From Wuchereria bancrofti (Eukaryota; Nematoda; Chromadorea; Rhabditida; Onchocercidae): a stretch of DNA of 64,000 nt. Position 1 is the first letter of the stretch. Each line of letters begins with the position of its first letter. Positions 1 to 9,756 of the stretch are shown here, one piece after another. The position numbers were made by a program, and so were the translations under genes. The stretch spans positions 186,001 to 250,000 of the forward strand of contig SSBO01000004.1 of assembly GCA_005281725.1 (NCBI GenBank). The letters run 5' to 3'. The notes under the pieces were generated by a model. The model was not told the DNA's origin. It searched no databases and saw nothing but the letters and a program-made list of their open reading frames with translations.

Positions 1-97
1 CTTGGCCACTTAAGCATTTTCGTCTCCCGTATTTAAGTTTTTTTTACAGTCTTAAGTTTATGATTCTTCAACTAAAACTGATACAGTTGAAACTTAC

Positions 98-2129
98 TCG
101 CTTTCTGAGCCACTATCACTCATATAGTCATACTCTCGACCCTCATCATCACCATCATCACTTTCATAAGCTGCCACCTCATCTGCATTCTCCACTCGCT
201 GCCTCTTATCTTTTCTAGCTCGAGCAGCAGGTTTTGAGTTCTGAAGTAAAAACTTGTAGATAAAGATTTTGTACCCTTGGCTAGTATTATGTCAATCATA
301 ATTTGTTTTCCGACTTGATTCAAAATCGAAATATTAAAACCAGTTCTTCTAAAATTGAATTCACTGGCTTTATTTCAAATCTTCAAATTGGGAATATGAG
401 TAAATTTCACCTTTTTCGGTTTCGAACTTCCGATGGGAGTATCATCTTCATCGTCTCCTTTCTCGCCATCAGAATTCTCATCCGAACTGGCTTCATCTTT
501 GATTTTCTGAAAAAGATTAGCTGTTTTGATCCGAAGCAGTTGAAAACAAACAATATAAAAATGCAGAAGTAAACAAACTTACAAGCGACTTCGTCGTTTT
601 TATCATTTGTTCGCCATCTTCATCCATAGCTTTCAGCTGCTGCTGTATTTGTGCTTTAAGAGCAAACTGATTCATAACACGATTTCGTCTAAAAGAGCAA
701 TTATTTCCAAAATACAAGTAAAAATCTTTTCTAGCTTTTTTCGTTTATTTCTGCCATCAAAAGAATTCATAAGTATAAACAGAAACAATTCGTGACTTCG
801 CTAATAAGAATGTTTTCATTTTCGGAAAAATTTCAGCTTAAATATGTCTTCACTATCAAAATTAATGAGAGTTTGATCACTTACTGAAACATGTTTGGCA
901 CTAATAATAAATGCCTGAAAGGCAACATAAAATCAGTTTGTCCCATTAAATTGGAGTCTTCAATCTTCAAAATTTAATTCATTTACTATATAAGAGACTA
1001 ATATCCATTTGGACTGCACATAAAAATGAAAGAAGCCTTACTCACGAAACCGTTCTTCTGCTTGATCAATATCAAGAGTTCGATGAGTTGAAAATGGCAT
1101 AAATTGATACCACTCATCAACTTTGTAAGCATGAAATTCTTCTCCTGATTTCAAAAACACCCAATAGTCTGCATGTTCTCCTGCCCCGCCTTCACGAATG
1201 CTACGAAATCTGCGTTCCTTAGTACCTAAAAACTTCGGAAGAGTTAGTCAAAAGAAAAAGGTGAAACAAGAGGTGGTTATATGCTTGAATATGAATATGA
1301 ACGTTGACATCGATAAAGGGCGAAAACACTAAAAAATAAAACACTACATTATAATGGACTTATAAGAATAACAATAATTAAATATGTGTAAGATAAGATA
1401 ATATGAAGGGAAAATATGTACTTGAGTCTGTAATATTTAACACCCAGGGTTGATTGTCATGTTGATAGGTTTGAAATTGACGGCCGTATTTCTTGCGCCG
1501 TGCCTCCTCTCGCAACGCTTTACCATATTCGGAGCCTTCTCCATAATCCTGTAGGAACGGAGTTCTACTAATTTTAAACATCTTAATTTAACATGTTAAA
1601 CTAAAAGAACTACGTATTCATTATAGCTCCCACTTTTTTTTGAAATATTTACCAAAATTCTTTGGAAAAACCACATTCCTTTAGGCTTCTCTAAGCGATA
1701 ACAAATACCGCAAAGCGTTTAAAACGATAATTTTCTTGCAGAACGTAAGAAAACTACCTGCCGGATTTCATTTGCAGCTGCTTGTTCTTTATTATCTTCA
1801 CGTGCCATTCGTATACTGTAATCAGCTGTTGCCCATTTCCCTGGATCAATTTTTAAAGTACCATTGAATTTCAAAACTGAATAACGTCTGGACCCATTGC
1901 GTCTGTAAAAAAATAGGAAAAAAAAACTGAAAATTCCTTAATCAACGAGAAACTGGAAACGAAAAAGCAGAACTACTTAACTAATTCAGCATAAAGTTTA
2001 ATCAAAATTGAACAAAAAAATATTCGACCACAATGTTTAACAACGAATTTATCGACCATGTAATAAGTTTATTAAAGCTTACTTGGGAATCCGCACGGTA
2101 TAATGTTTCGGTGTTGCAGGTGCCGCCAT
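98..2129 (-). CDS. GTF2F1: Transcription initiation factor IIF alpha subunit (RAP74), 3' end outside window
   Basis: TFIIF alpha binds RNA polymerase II with TFIIF beta and helps form the preinitiation complex in the nucleus. Seven exons are visible: 2083-2129, 1758-1902, 1422-1548, 1042-1225, 583-688, 411-506 and 98-240. All phases join, and the last exon ends at a GTAAGT donor, so the gene continues left of base 1. The protein starts MAAPATPKHYTVRIPK. It contains the RAP74 N-terminal dimerisation block (GSEYGKALREEARRKKYG, then DNQPWVLN, then EWYQFMPFSTHRTLDIDQAE), which aligns with the human protein (GSEFNRKLREEARRKKYG, NWYNFTPLARHRTLTAEEAE). An acidic, Ser-rich and Lys-rich linker follows and ends in DYMSDSGSESE, like human DYMSDGSSSS. 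The C-terminal winged helix would lie outside the window. The start is the only in-frame ATG, directly preceded by TTTCTAG. Confidence 0.93.
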
Positions 2130-2132
2130 CTA
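2130..2132 (-). promoter_or_regulatory. Probable trans-splice acceptor abutting the GTF2F1 start codon
   Basis: On the minus strand TTCTTTCTAG directly precedes the ATG. No upstream exon is needed to complete the protein, so spliced-leader addition here is the simplest reading. A cis-intron in the 5' UTR is the alternative. Confidence 0.5.
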
Positions 2133-2756
2133 GAAAGAATTAGATGCAAGACAATGAAATATAATGCAATAAGCCCACATGAATAGTTGGCAATAAACTT
2201 GTAAGAAACAACTTTACCCATCCATCTATTTTGCCTCACATCCTCTATCCTTTCCATCATATTGTTTCTCTTTTCTTTCTCTTCTAAACAACTTCAATCT
2301 TATAAAATTAAAAAAATTTAAAATGAACAAATTGGCATTTAAACCAGATATTTTTAAAGAAAAGTGGAGTACCAACAGTAGAACTTCATCAGTATTTACA
2401 ATGATAACAAGTTTTAACATTCCACAAAAAAAATTGAAAGACTGAAAACCAATACACATCAAAGGTTCGTTTTCTTGAATTGAACCGTATAAAAATTATA
2501 AATATTGACAAGAATAATTCAATTTATACGTTTAACGAGTACAAAAAGAATAAACTTCAACAATAACACCTTGAAGGCAAACACATATGAAAATGTCTAC
2601 ACGTATAAAAACGTATAAGAAATCCATAACAATGTTTAAAGCTTCTAGCTTCAATAAAGGTGGAGAAATCACAAATAATCTACTACTGTCGTACCATAAA
2701 TTCATAAAATTTTTTTTCTAAACGAAATTCAAATTAAATGTAAGCCCAACTGGACT
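2133..2756. other. Short intergenic region between SCO1 and GTF2F1
   Basis: About 620 bases separate the SCO1 stop codon from the GTF2F1 start, both on the minus strand. The sequence is AT-rich with no coding exon, hairpin or repeat I can support. It must hold the SCO1 3' UTR. I saw no clear minus-strand AATAAA. The tandem arrangement would allow an operon, with GTF2F1 trans-spliced as the downstream gene, but nothing in the bases proves it. Confidence 0.5.
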
Positions 2757-4560
2757 TCAAAACCATCTTTTTTTCTTATTTTCTAACATTTCACGCTTGA
2801 AAACCTTAAGTTTAATAATCCTCGCTATCTCCTGAGCAGAACGATTCTGACCTGAAACAAACGTGATTACCAGAAAGAATCAATTAATAAGTGGGAAAAA
2901 TGAGACAATAAGGACAAAGCGTAAAAAGAAATCTGCATAAAAAGACTTAAAAGAACTATTAAAAATATACTGTTAAGGAAAATGACTTTCCAAACTGTTG
3001 GTTGGAACCATCCTTTATAAAAAAAAAAAAAAACAGCTAACCATAATAATCATGAAAATCGCCATCTGGATCCATTAGATACATGATAACAGTGTGGTCA
3101 ACAATATAATCATTTCCGTCTATTTTAGGTCCCTGGCTGTAGTAGACGCGAAATGCCTTTGCCACTTTGGCGACCTGAAAAAATCGCGATATATTTTCAT
3201 TGTCTCATTTCGTTTTTTTAATAGTCCATTAATTATCACAATGAAAACTGAAATATTATACTTGCTCCTTCGAACCAGTGTAGCCTTTTATTTTGGGAGA
3301 AAATTCTGCGCAGTACTTCTTCACTCGTTCAACTGTATCACGTTCAGGATCTACTGATATAAAAACTGGGATTACTTTGATTTTTTCCTCACCTTTTTCA
3401 AGGATTTCCACAACCTAAAACTTACATAATCAGAATGGTACACTGACAAAACAAAATCAACAAAATGAAGATGCAAAACTTTCCTCTAACAACAAATTTT
3501 GTGAAAAAATGAAAAAATAAAAAAAAAAATGACCTCAACCATTTTTTCAATAGAATCTGGACAGACATCAGGGCAATGTGTGAAACCAAAATACAACAAA
3601 AGCCAATTTCCTTTAAGCCTTTCGGAACCTCCTAATTCACCATTCAAATCAACTAATTCCCATGGTCCACCAATTCGAGCTTTACCGATAGTCTGCTTCC
3701 TTTCGCTTTCTAGTTCCCTCATTTTCTGCAATGTACTGTTCAATTTTCGAAATGATTTGCATGATGTGATATTTGTTTACGTCGGAGAAATAAAGTGGGT
3801 CTACTGTTATCGATAGCAAATTGTTTAAAAAAAGAAACATGGTGTGCCTACCTTTTCCCGCAAACCTGATAAGATGATAACTAAAATAACACTGATACCA
3901 ACAATAATCATAGCCAGTTTTCCTGTGAAAATCTCTCGAATTGCTTTCTTCTGCAAAAAAAGATTTTAAGAAAAACATCAACTTCCTGCTTTGTTGTGTA
4001 TTTTGGTCAAATCATATGAAATCTGTCACGTAAAATTTTGAAATATGACAGCCAAACCTACCTGCTCCCTCAACTTTAGAATGGTTTCTTTATGATTTAT
4101 TGGCTCTTTTCTTTCATCTCTTTTTAAGGCCTCTTCTAAATCTGCCATATCCACTTTCAAATCGTCACTTCGTATTGCTTTTTCTGAAAGAACTAATGCC
4201 TCAAAAAAGTTAATAACATCTTCAACTTCCAAAGAAATTCAATTAGATAACACGAATAAAGTGAGCAAATAACTTTGCTTCATTAATCACTGCTGCATTT
4301 TAAATAGGAAAATAATACTAGGGAAAACAACGCAATAAGCTATAGTTTGTCCGTTAAAAAATATAAATATGCTAAATTTCTTGTAATTTAATCATAATCA
4401 TAATAAATGACAAACTTTTATCATTGACATTCTCACTGTCAATAGCTGCTAAGCGTAGTGAATTAGTAGCATGAAGAAAACATTTCCTCATACAGTAACA
4501 CTGACGAGATGAATTGGATGGTGATAATCGTGAAAGAACAGCGTATGTTACACGAAACAT
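2757..4560 (-). CDS. SCO1: SCO1/SCO2-type copper chaperone for cytochrome c oxidase
   Basis: SCO proteins sit in the mitochondrial inner membrane and deliver copper to the CuA site of COX2. Seven exons give 312 aa (human SCO1 is 301): 4416-4560, 4062-4183, 3852-3950, 3534-3725, 3262-3414, 3042-3174 and 2757-2851. Residues 1-48 are Arg/Ser/Cys-rich and fit a mitochondrial presequence. One membrane helix lies near residues 99-117 ([19 protein letters not shown]). The thioredoxin-like domain follows. It carries the copper-binding CPDVC (Cys173, Cys177) inside [17 protein letters not shown], the [10 protein letters not shown] block, and the distal copper-ligand His264 in [12 protein letters not shown]. 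The C-terminus contains [10 protein letters not shown]. All metal ligands are intact, so the protein should be functional. The start ATG is directly preceded by AACTTCAG, a likely trans-splice site. Confidence 0.95.
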
Positions 4561-4563
4561 CTG
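4561..4563 (-). promoter_or_regulatory. Probable trans-splice acceptor abutting the SCO1 start codon
   Basis: Minus-strand GCGTAACTTCAG is followed at once by the SCO1 ATG, leaving no 5' UTR of its own. This is typical of spliced-leader addition in nematodes. A cis-spliced 5' UTR intron is not excluded. Confidence 0.5.
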
Positions 4564-5540
4564 AAGTTACGCTAATTAGACATCATATCGTGAAACGTGA
4601 ATCAGTGTAACGAATTCCATTAATGCATAAGTCAAACTGAGAATGCAACGTATTGCATATATCATTACTAAGGAGATATTAATTGGTTGACAAATTGACG
4701 AACGAATGTTACTTTTTCACGGGAATATAATCAATTACATAAATATGTAAAATAACGTAAATGCCTAACGTTAATAAATAAATAAAATACGATAAACTAA
4801 AGAGAAACAAATGTTATTTTCTAATGGGACATAACCAACTATATGAATATGTGGAATACGTGAAAGGCCAAACATGAACAAATAAATAAGATCGACGAAT
4901 AAAGTAACAGGACACAATAAATTAGGCGGACAATCCAACACATTCATGCCAAGAAATTTTTTCTTGTAAAAAAAAATGGTTGCTTGCTTGTCTAAATCCT
5001 TGCATTAGCATTACTGGTCATTATATTTTGCACTTCACTCTCACACTCTATTATTCTCAATAATAGATACATTTACTATTTACGCCAATTCTTTCATTCC
5101 CTAACTACATTATATTTTTGAAACTTTTGTTGCTCTTTATTACATATACTCTCCTTAAAGGTATCGCTATTCATCTACACAATGTTGCGAAGTTTGCTTG
5201 GAACTATTATAATGTTAACGCTATGAAAAATTTTTTAGATCAGCGAAATTAGTTTGCACTTTTGTCTGTAATATTCTACATATGGAAATGTATTTTTCTT
5301 TTTGCTATTCTTTTATTCTCTACTTTTATGCATTCCTTATTAGTTCGCTTTATTTTATTACTTAAACATTAGCTCATTATTTAGCACTTCATGACAAAAT
5401 AAGTTATTAATTTACTTGAATAAGGAATCCCAATTTAAATAGTACTCAAAACAGGTGTAATTTTCCATTTGTTTTCTTAATATTCAATTGATATCTGTAT
5501 TTTTTCTCTGTAAAAATTGGATAAATTTTTTCAAAGTTTT
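4564..5540. other. Divergent intergenic region between SCO1 and OSTM1
   Basis: About 1 kb of AT-rich sequence lies between two genes transcribed away from each other, so promoters for both are expected here. Two imperfect copies of a block containing CATAACCAACTATATGAATATG / TACATAAATATGTAAAATAACG-like sequence are seen around 4725-4780 and 4815-4880, suggesting a small degenerate duplication. I see no TATA box or coding exon that I can defend. Confidence 0.4.
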
Positions 5541-5544
5541 ACAG
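5541..5544 (+). promoter_or_regulatory. Probable trans-splice acceptor of OSTM1
   Basis: TTTTTCAAAGTTTTACAG ends 31 bases before the OSTM1 ATG. The frame upstream of the ATG is closed by TAA at 5564, so this acceptor would produce a short 5' UTR (5545-5575). This position is inferred from consensus only. Confidence 0.45.
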
Positions 5545-5575
5545 GTATTTTGAATTATTTCAATAAGTGGAATTA

Positions 5576-8021
5576 ATGAATGGTGTGCCACTACAAGTAG
5601 TGCTTTATATGATAGCTTGGTTCTTTTCATATACAACTGCAAACAGCGGATCAAATTATCCATGGGATTTGAATGCTGCTTGTCAACCATACATTGAGGT
5701 TTTCATTTAGCAAATGCTAATTATTTTTAAGCATATAGCATTTGTTAAATGTATTTTAGGTAGTACATTATAAAACAATGGAATATTGGGCGGTCTTTTA
5801 TACCTCAAATTCATTTTTTTTATTATGCAATAGTGTTAAATTATGTTTGTTAAAAAGTGATGGTTTAAGTCTTTTGCTTTCGACATTAACAGGGGGTTTA
5901 ATTCTGACTTTAATACGAACACTGTTAAGGTAGACTATTTCATTGATTAGTTTTTCTTTTTTCTTGCAGGATTTCGCAGAAGCAAGTTCTAAAATGATAC
6001 GATGTGCAGCTTCCTATTCTTCACCACCAAAAGTTTGCACATATTGTACCGAAGAATATATTTCTTTGAAGCAGATCGAATATAAGTTGCATAAATTGGT
6101 AAGCAGCAGTTTGTTACAAGAAAATTTAGATTTTAGAAAACTTATGCTGGGAAGCTTCATGAATGCTTGCTAGTTCAATAGGAATTTGGATCTAAGCATA
6201 AATGCATAAACTTGTGCATTGTATACTCAATCGTTTGGCTGTTTATCAATTAACCTTACAATGGTGAAGTGCAATTTTCTTCAGTTTTCAGTTACTATAG
6301 TTCTTGAAAAATAAGCTTTAACTTTAAAGTAGTTTGGAATTTTAGGAAGATCTATCTTCACGTGACAATATTACTTGCAACCGTGTAATTTACGAGAGTT
6401 ACTTAATCTCATATGTATCAGAGGTATCGACGACAATAACAAAAAATATATGGGAAAATTCGCGCTGTTCTTGTAAAACTTTTATTTCCTACAATTTTTC
6501 TACAATTTGTTTTCAAGAATATAATCTTGATTTACTTTTTTTTTTAGTTTTTTTGTACTAACTTGTTTATTTTTGTTCGAGCCATAGGAAATAGTGTTTT
6601 AAGGAACTAATGCACTGTATCCATAGTGATTGAATATGCCATTAAATTGGAATAAAACAGTTCTAAGAGTAGAGGGACTGCTCATCTGTCTTTTGCAAAT
6701 AAAATGGACTTATTTTAAACCTAATAAGTTAAACGAATTTCATATTCAAAAGTAAGTATTATGAATCATGATGGCCTAAAATTAATTTTGTGCTTGAATA
6801 AAACTTTTCTGTACATCTAATTTAGGAAAAATGGATGGCGTCTATTAGTTTTAATTTCTTTTTTATTCTATATTTTACAGTTAGAGTTGGAACTACTGAA
6901 GATAAATAAATTTATTTCAGATGGTTCATTTTAGATTATTGTTCATTTTATGCATTTCAGCTTGTGTAAATATTGATTGGCATTTGGAAACAAACAGCAC
7001 TGAATATACTTTCTATAACAATACTGTAGTGTTTCAAAATAAGTTGTTTGATTGGAGGCATTGTGTTTCTAATTTCTCATTTCTTCCTAATGATACGGTC
7101 ATTTGCGACAAATGTCTAAGTTCGTTCAATGAGTTATTCCAATTTTACTGGTATATATACATCACACCGAATATTAATTTTTGTTTAGATGTCGAGACTA
7201 CGGTTAGTTTGTTTTTTCTTTTTTTGATTGTTATTGCTTCAGGTACCGCCTAAAAATTTGCTTGTTTGTCAAGTATTTTTCCTTAAAGAATTGTTGCTTA
7301 AATTTCTCAACTCTTTAATTTGAACTTTATTGCAACTATTAGAAGCGACCTTCATGATACATTGATCCCATGATCGTATATTTTTCTTCAAAAAGAGAAA
7401 TGAACATTTTGAATGTTAGATCTTATATAATACAAAAAGTGGCATCCTTTATGTAAAGGATGTTGACTGAAATTCATAAAACCATTTTATCGTTACTGAC
7501 ACAATCACCCTAATGTATGAATCAAATGGTGAATGAATAAACAAATTTTAGATGAATGATACAATGAATTTATGGCATAATGTATGGCATTGTTCGGATG
7601 ATCGGATAGAAGAATTACGAGATTGGACTTTACTTGGATATAGTTTAGCTTTGCTAATAATCATAACAGTATTTTTCTATGCTGGTAGTTATATCCAAAG
7701 TTCAGAAATACAGAGACACCTTGTACAGTGTTAGTTTTTATTTGATTATTAAACTTAGCTTCCAAAAACATACTCTTTTAGACTGACGAGATTAGTTTTA
7801 TACAGTTATAAATTGTGGAATTTCATGAACCGTAGTTGCTTAAATTTCTATTATTCTTAAAAATGCAACTCATACATTTCACGTGAAAATTTTGAGGAAT
7901 TATAGATTCGCAGCTAGAAGCTCCATGTGCTTTGCGATCACATATTCTGAGCTCATCAACTTTGGATAGAGTATCTTCGTCAACTGCTGGAGGTAGTGAA
8001 CGGATTAGCAGTTTGCAATAG
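5576..8021 (+). CDS. OSTM1: Osteopetrosis-associated transmembrane protein 1 homologue
   Basis: OSTM1 is the glycosylated beta subunit that stabilises the ClC-7 Cl-/H+ exchanger in lysosomes. Six exons give 299 aa: 5576-5698, 5970-6098, 6346-6472, 6961-7202, 7552-7722 and 7914-8021. Residues 1-18 or so are a signal peptide. The luminal part carries the family's paired cysteines: KVCTYC, the SRCSSCV motif rebuilt across the third splice junction (human EANCANCL), VICDKC, NFCLDVE (human CIDVED) and VWHCSDD. It also has six NxS/T sequons (NIT, NST, NNT, NFS, NDT, NDT). One membrane helix (LLGYSLALLIIITVFFYAG) is followed by a short Ser-rich tail, as in the human protein. The last intron uses CTT|GTACAG joined to CGCAG|CTAGAA. 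Skipping this splice would end the protein four residues after the donor, without the tail. Confidence 0.9.
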
Positions 8022-9005
8022 CATATTGTCGTTTTTCTCTTTTTTTTTTGTGAATTTTTTGATTGATTGAGTTGAATAATATAGGTTTATTTGGTTAAGT
8101 AGGAAGTCAGATATCTTGAATCTGTAACCAGAGAGAACTACAAAGGATTCATTTAATTAGTTGGAAAGGGAGATAGAGATACAGAATCATCTGGTAGCGG
8201 TTGACTCGTTAACGGTATAGCACAAAAAGCTGGAAGCATGTAGTATTTATGATTGTCGCGACTATTTTTACATTAATAGGTAAGGAGATACGATGATTTA
8301 AAAAACAAGGGTGGGAATTGAGGAAACAAAAATAGCAATGGATAAAGCTTATTGGCTCTTTGTATTATTTCATTAAAATAAGTATTGTTCGCTATACATA
8401 GTTATTTATTTCTCTGTTCTCATTTTCAGTTTTTATTCAATTTCTTTCTTTAGTTTTACTTTTGTAGTTTGTACTGCACTCTATATGATTCGTAAAATTG
8501 TCTCGTTTGTTTGAAATTTTGTTATTACTTATTTTACACAGGTGGTTTGACGGGTTTACTAGAAACCATTGTAATTTCACTGTTTTGAATCCAGTTACTT
8601 CTAGGATTTAGTATTTGTTTGTTTATTTTTTACTCTCTTAATAATATTATAAATTTTGTGATAGAGATCTGTTTCAGTTCGCAATGACATTTTGTATGAT
8701 GTTCTTTGTGAAACATAAACCTCTTCATAATGTGAGATATTTTGTACCATTTGTGGTTTATTCCTTAATTGGTATCTCTTTGATAATAATAGAGAGGCTC
8801 AGTGACATTTTATCTTGACATTGAGAAAAAAAAATCAACGAGATGATTCCAGTTGTTTTTATATAGAAAGTAGATGTTAAATGAGAACGATTGGCTTAGA
8901 AAGAGAGAGAGAAAAAAAAGTAGTATGGTGCTTTTTTGGTCTTGTTTTCTTCGCATAGAAATCGTTTCGTATTAATTTATATCGGTTACGCTTTTTTTAT
9001 AATTT
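8022..9005 (+). other. Intergenic region between OSTM1 and UQCRH
   Basis: About 980 bases between two plus-strand genes. It holds the OSTM1 3' UTR, T-rich tracts and a short GA run near 8899-8915. I found no coding exon. The spacing is long for a nematode operon, and the downstream gene has its own strong acceptor. Confidence 0.5.
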
Positions 9006-9008
9006 CAG
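9006..9008 (+). promoter_or_regulatory. Probable trans-splice acceptor of UQCRH
   Basis: CTTTTTTTATAATTTCAG is a near-ideal nematode acceptor. It lies 39 bases upstream of the UQCRH ATG, with no coding exon upstream that could pair with it. Confidence 0.55.
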
Positions 9009-9047
9009 GTAACCGATTTTACTCATTATACAAGAAAAGTCGACATA

Positions 9048-9673
9048 ATGGGAAATAATGATGAAGTTAGTTTTATTTACATCATTTATTCCGCTTGATT
9101 TGTAAATTTCGCAAAATTTAAATCTATCTAAGCGGCAGGTAATTATGGCTTGCTTGAATCTTCATTTATTATCCTGTAGGTTGAAATTCAACCACCTACT
9201 GTTGATGAAGAGGAAGTGGTAGATTCACTGATCAAATTTCGTGAAGAATGCATAGCTCACACCGGGAAATGGAAAAAATTATTGGATGAGTGCACGGAGC
9301 GTGTGAATTCGAAAGCAAAGACAAAAGAATCATGTCATTACGAAATGGTTGATTACATTCAAGCTCTTGATCACTGCGTAAGCTGTCTATAAATTTGTTT
9401 GATGTGTAGAAGTTTTGCCTTTTAAAAAATTAAAAATTTAATTTCGAGAAGCTAATGAACAACAGCTGTTCTGTTTATTAATAAAAAGAAAGCTGCCACT
9501 CTGCATTCCTTATTTTTCAATAAACTATTTTTAGGCTTAGAAAGAAGTAGTTAAGGGTTTTTGTTCTTTTTTTTTAAAAATTTCTACCTTTAAAAGGATA
9601 GGAATATGAATATGAAATACCTATGAAAAGTAATTTTCAGGCTCTGCCTAAAGCTTTTGCAACTCTGAAGTAA
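9048..9673 (+). CDS. UQCRH: Cytochrome b-c1 complex subunit 6 (hinge protein)
   Basis: The hinge protein is an acidic intermembrane-space subunit of respiratory complex III that helps cytochrome c1 meet cytochrome c. Three exons give 82 aa (human 91): 9048-9065 (six codons), 9180-9377 and 9641-9673 (ten codons plus stop). The protein starts MGNNDE, has an acidic stretch (DEEEVVD), then LIKFREEC, LLDECTERVNSK, ESCHYEMVDYIQALDHC and ALPKAFATLK. These match human VREQC, LELCDERVSSR, EDCTEELFDFLHARDHC and VAHKLFNSLK. Four cysteines remain, enough for two disulfides of the helical hairpin; the extra human cysteine (CEQLEKC) is Trp here. Reading through the second donor would give a shorter tail (VSCL). 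The match of the tiny third exon to the human C-terminus supports splicing. Confidence 0.92.
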
Positions 9674-9750
9674 TTCAGTGATGGCCTCTCGAGAGTGATT
9701 TTAAAGATAGGTTATTGTATTTGCCAAGTTGCTGTGTGCGTCTTTTAGCG

Positions 9751-9756
9751 AATAAA
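9751..9756 (+). other. Likely polyadenylation signal of UQCRH
   Basis: An AATAAA hexamer lies 78 bases after the UQCRH stop codon, a normal distance for a short nematode 3' UTR. No other clear hexamer lies nearer. Confidence 0.45.

Noticed and set aside
120..323. Minus-strand 67-codon frame over the last visible GTF2F1 exon
   Set aside because: It is out of phase with the preceding exon. The phase-0 reading gives the acidic DYMSDSGSE motif of TFIIF alpha.
5484..5690. Minus-strand frame opposite the OSTM1 first exon
   Set aside because: The plus strand encodes the signal peptide and CQPYIE segment that continues into OSTM1.
6921..6960. Reading the ATG at 6921 as the start of a separate secreted protein (hydrophobic MVHFRLLFILCISA)
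   Set aside because: This looks like a signal peptide, but the internal CATTTCAG splices in phase to OSTM1 exon 3 and rebuilds its C-x2-C motif. The upstream part is intron.
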